64,000 bases of DNA from the NCBI GenBank assembly GCA_034932485.1, contig JAYFOQ010000004.1:9737-73736 (forward strand). The letters run 5' to 3'. The translations under genes were made by a program, and so were the position numbers. The stretch's first letter is position 1. Each line of letters begins with the position of its first letter. Origin of the DNA: Gordonibacter sp034932485. Lineage in GTDB: Bacteria; Actinomycetota; Coriobacteriia; Coriobacteriales; Eggerthellaceae. A model generated the notes under the pieces. That model was not told the DNA's origin and made no database searches. It saw nothing but the letters and a program-made list of their open reading frames with translations. Of this stretch, positions 61,422 to 64,000 are shown in pieces.

Positions 61422-63044
61422 ATGAATCCGTTCGTTCTACTTTTTGATAAGCGAGATTGGTTTTTCGACCTCTTGATGCAGCATATCGGGATTTCACTCG
61501 TATCCATTGTGCTAGCGGCGCTTATAGGGTTGTCTATCGGCATCGGTATCGCACAATGGAAGAGGGGTGCAAAACCAGTACTTGCATTGGTAAATTTCGT
61601 CTACACTATTCCCTCTATCGCATTGTTCGGATTTCTTATCCCCGTCACCGGAATCGGAAACCTCACCGCCATCGTGGCGCTAACGATATATGCTTTACTG
61701 CCAATGGTGCGCAACACCTACACAGGATTAACCACCATTGATCCCGCAATCATCGAAGCCGCACGGGGAATGGGTTCAACCGAGAGGCAGCTGCTCTACC
61801 GTATCGAATTGCCACTCGCCTCGCCCATTATCATGAGTGGGGTGCGGAACATGGCAACCATGACCATCGCGCTTGCTGGTATTGCCAGCTTCATTGGAGC
61901 CGGCGGCTTAGGTGTAGCCATCTACCGAGGCATTACCACAAACAACCCAGGAATGACACTTGCGGGCAGTTTGCTTATCGCGGCATTAGCTATTATCGTA
62001 GACTTACTGTTAGGGCTCGCAGAAAAGTCAACTCGACGTTATCTCAACCCACAGCACGTAGGGAAACTCGGTCGCAGAAGAAGCAAACAAAAAAGTAAAA
62101 ATACCTCCGAAAAACTAAACAAGAATGAGGCTCGTCTGTTTGGCCGACACCGAACAATGGTAATCATTGGTACTGCTCTTGTTGTACTAGTGGCAGGAGG
62201 AACATATGCTGCCTTTACTACGTCAGAAAGCACTAATACCATACGTATAGCAACCAAGCCCATGACCGAGCAATACATCCTCGGCGAAATGCTCAACACA
62301 CTCATTAAGAACAACACCAACCTAAACGTAGAACTAACACCGGGCGTAGGAGGAGGCACCTCCAATATCCAGCCTGGCATAGAAAAAGGAGATTTCGACT
62401 TATACCCCGAGTACACGGGTACCGGATGGAATGCTGTACTCAAACACGAAGACACCTACGATGAGAGCATGTTTGATTTAATGCAACAAGAATACGAATC
62501 TCAGCTGGGACTCACCTGGATAGGCATGTACGGCTTCAACAACACGTTTGGACTGGGTGTGCGGTCCGACATCGCCCAGCGTTATGGGCTGCAAACTTAC
62601 TCAGACCTCGCACGTGTAGCAACTGAGCTGTCCATGGGTGCCGAGCCCGATTTCTATGATCGACAGGATGGATATCCTGGCCTTTCTGCAGCCTACAACA
62701 TGAAGTTTGGAACTACGCGCGACATGGATATTAGCCTGAAATATCAGGCGTTATTCGAAGGACAGGTGGATGTCATTGTCGTATCCACAACCGATGGTCA
62801 AGCTGCCGATGCTCGCCTCGTTATACTGCAAGACGATCGGCATTTTTATCCATCTTACCTATGCGGAAACGTTGTACGCATGGATACGCTATCTGCCCAC
62901 CCGGAACTGCAAGCTCAGCTGGAAAAGCTACAAGGATCTATCACCGATACCGATATGGCACGAATGAACAACGAGGTAGAAACGCAGGGTCGCGAGCCAA
63001 AGGTTGTTGCCGATGCGTTCCTCGTTGAGAGAGGGCTCCTATGA
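61422..63044 (+). CDS. Osmoprotectant ABC transporter: fused permease and substrate-binding protein
   Basis: 540 residues. The permease part (1 to ~210) has the EAA-type loop EAARGMGSTERQLLYRIELP and about five to six helices. After a charged linker and a further helix (~250), residues ~265-540 form an OpuAC/OpuCC-type binding domain (GEMLNTLIKNN, YPEYTGTGWNAVL, ARLVILQDDRHFYPSY). The family imports glycine betaine, choline or carnitine. ATG 61422 is preceded by GAGG at about 11 bases, rather far. The ATPase gene overlaps its end as ATGA. Confidence 0.92.
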   Translation: MNPFVLLFDKRDWFFDLLMQHIGISLVSIVLAALIGLSIGIGIAQWKRGAKPVLALVNFVYTIPSIALFGFLIPVTGIGNLTAIVALTIYALLPMVRNTYTGLTTIDPAIIEAARGMGSTERQLLYRIELPLASPIIMSGVRNMATMTIALAGIASFIGAGGLGVAIYRGITTNNPGMTLAGSLLIAALAIIVDLLLGLAEKSTRRYLNPQHVGKLGRRRSKQKSKNTSEKLNKNEARLFGRHRTMVIIGTALVVLVAGGTYAAFTTSESTNTIRIATKPMTEQYILGEMLNTLIKNNTNLNVELTPGVGGGTSNIQPGIEKGDFDLYPEYTGTGWNAVLKHEDTYDESMFDLMQQEYESQLGLTWIGMYGFNNTFGLGVRSDIAQRYGLQTYSDLARVATELSMGAEPDFYDRQDGYPGLSAAYNMKFGTTRDMDISLKYQALFEGQVDVIVVSTTDGQAADARLVILQDDRHFYPSYLCGNVVRMDTLSAHPELQAQLEKLQGSITDTDMARMNNEVETQGREPKVVADAFLVERGLL

Positions 63045-63865
63045 ACGCGCCAGCACAAGTATTAGACAACCCTTCCCACACCTCCTCATCCTTTTTACAG
63101 GACGAGTCTTCCTCTCCCCAGTCTCCGTCAAATCCTACGAGCGCGGTAATCTTCGAGCACGTAACGAAACGATTCGGCAATACCACAGCAGTAGATAACG
63201 TAAGCCTCACTATTCCCAGTGGATCGTTTATTACTATCATCGGCAGCTCTGGCTGCGGCAAAACTACCTTGTTAAAGATGGTGAATGCTCTCGTTATACC
63301 CGACGAAGGACGCGTACTTGTACAGGGAAGAGATACCACAAGTGTCAATCCTATCGAGCTAAGACGCAATATCGGCTATTCCATCCAGGGGAGCGTGCTC
63401 TTTCCTCACCTGAGCGTTCAGCAAAATATTGCCTACGTGCCCAGCCTCCTCAACAAGCGAGACCAACGCCGCACCAATGCTGCAGTAGACAAATGGATGG
63501 ATATTGTCGGATTACCCGCAAACATTCGAAACCGCTTTCCCGCTGAGCTTTCGGGTGGCCAGGCTCAGCGCGTTGGCATCGCTCGCGCATTAGCAGCAAG
63601 CCCCGATCTACTCCTAATGGATGAGCCGTTTAGCTCTGTTGATGCCATCACACGAGGCGACCTGCAGGATGAAGTGAAACGCATCCATGAGCAGACAGGT
63701 ATTACCATACTGTTTGTAACCCACGATATCGACGAAGCGCTCAACCTAGGCGATAAAGTTCTTGTTATGGAGGGTGGCCGTATTGCACAGTTTGCCATAC
63801 CCTCCGACGTGGTGCGCTTCCCGGCAACCGATTTCGTTGAACGTCTTGTTAGCCGTAAGCCTTAA
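63041..63865 (+). CDS. Osmoprotectant ABC transporter ATP-binding protein (OpuCA/ProV-like)
   Basis: 274 residues. Walker A is GSSGCGKTT, Q-loop SIQGSVLFPH, signature LSGGQAQRVGIARAL, Walker B LLLMDEP and switch His VTHDIDEAL. It lacks the C-terminal CBS domains that sense ionic strength in OpuA/OpuC ATPases. The N-terminal ~35 residues are Ser/Pro-rich and unusual. The start overlaps the permease stop as ATGA (63041-63044). Bases 63866-64000 show no further gene. Confidence 0.92.
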   Translation: MNAPAQVLDNPSHTSSSFLQDESSSPQSPSNPTSAVIFEHVTKRFGNTTAVDNVSLTIPSGSFITIIGSSGCGKTTLLKMVNALVIPDEGRVLVQGRDTTSVNPIELRRNIGYSIQGSVLFPHLSVQQNIAYVPSLLNKRDQRRTNAAVDKWMDIVGLPANIRNRFPAELSGGQAQRVGIARALAASPDLLLMDEPFSSVDAITRGDLQDEVKRIHEQTGITILFVTHDIDEALNLGDKVLVMEGGRIAQFAIPSDVVRFPATDFVERLVSRKP

Positions 63866-64000
63866 TTGAATTTGTAAGTTGAACACCTGTCCAGTTTAAC
63901 CTTGCAATTGGATAAAGCGTAAGCTCTTGCCCTATGCGAAGGCCTTCTGGTCTGAGCGTGGGGCACTTTTCTTCTTTCGATTGTTTTCCTACTATGGACA

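Noticed and set aside
1..64000. CRISPR arrays, insertion sequences, prophage genes
   Set aside because: No regularly spaced identical repeats and no transposase, integrase or phage structural proteins were recognised on either strand.

Overview
The window looks like chromosome of an anaerobic Coriobacteriia bacterium, most likely Eggerthellaceae, of moderate GC. The main reasons are repeated pairs of Tat-exported, lipobox-bearing flavoprotein reductases with membrane-embedded LuxR regulators, a Tat-exported DmsABC-type molybdoenzyme operon, and the Actinobacteria-type cluster fhaA-fhaB-pstP-rodA/pbpA-pknB. The genus is not fixed by the sequence. That cell-envelope cluster lies near oriC in many Actinobacteria. 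An exact ParB-type parS site at 35180-35195 supports an origin-proximal position here.

Layout. 1-2452: end of a cell-wall 5'-nucleotidase, a universal stress protein, and an encapsulin nanocompartment with its ferritin-like cargo. 2549-4294: a UbiB-type kinase. 4658-11682: two flavoprotein reductases and two LuxR-type membrane regulators. 12027-21218: FHA/PP2C/SEDS-PBP/PASTA-kinase growth-control operon and an NlpC/P60 hydrolase. 21343-21418: tRNA-Arg(CCU). 21633-24033: formamidase/acetamidase and an amino acid permease. 24165-27699: a third LuxR/reductase pair, whose reductase carries an FMN-binding domain. 27850-34724 (minus): dmsA-dmsB-dmsC-torD-napG-like-napH-like. 35167-35208: 42-bp perfect palindrome holding parS. 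35426-37737: MarR regulator, glycine riboswitch and AGCS symporter. 37819-41364 (minus): tRNA-binding protein, shikimate kinase, EamA exporter, OFA-type MFS carrier. 41502-46060 (minus): two-gene 2-hydroxyacyl-CoA dehydratase activase and a zinc-ribbon protein. 46194-51804 (minus): cytoplasmic molybdoenzyme, small Fe-S partner, MFS carrier and LysR regulator. 51974-57433 (minus): zinc-ribbon protein, second OFA carrier, LytS-type kinase, TauE-type permease, glycosyltransferase. 57578-63865: QueT, tyrosine phosphatase, citrate synthase, small HTH protein, osmoprotectant ABC transporter.

How it fits together: much of the window serves anaerobic respiration of organic acceptors (three flavin reductases and two molybdoenzymes). 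Each is next to its own regulator, and uptake carriers sit alongside the cytoplasmic enzyme. The phosphosignalling operon couples Ser/Thr phosphorylation to peptidoglycan synthesis through a single fused SEDS-transpeptidase polypeptide. No transposase, integrase, phage gene, rRNA or CRISPR array was seen.

The items most worth following up are the palindromic parS site, the cytoplasmic molybdoenzyme locus (a plausible reductive dehydroxylase), the repeated GGGT-type motifs near the LuxR/reductase pairs, the split activase, and a pseudoknot-capable leader upstream of queT.
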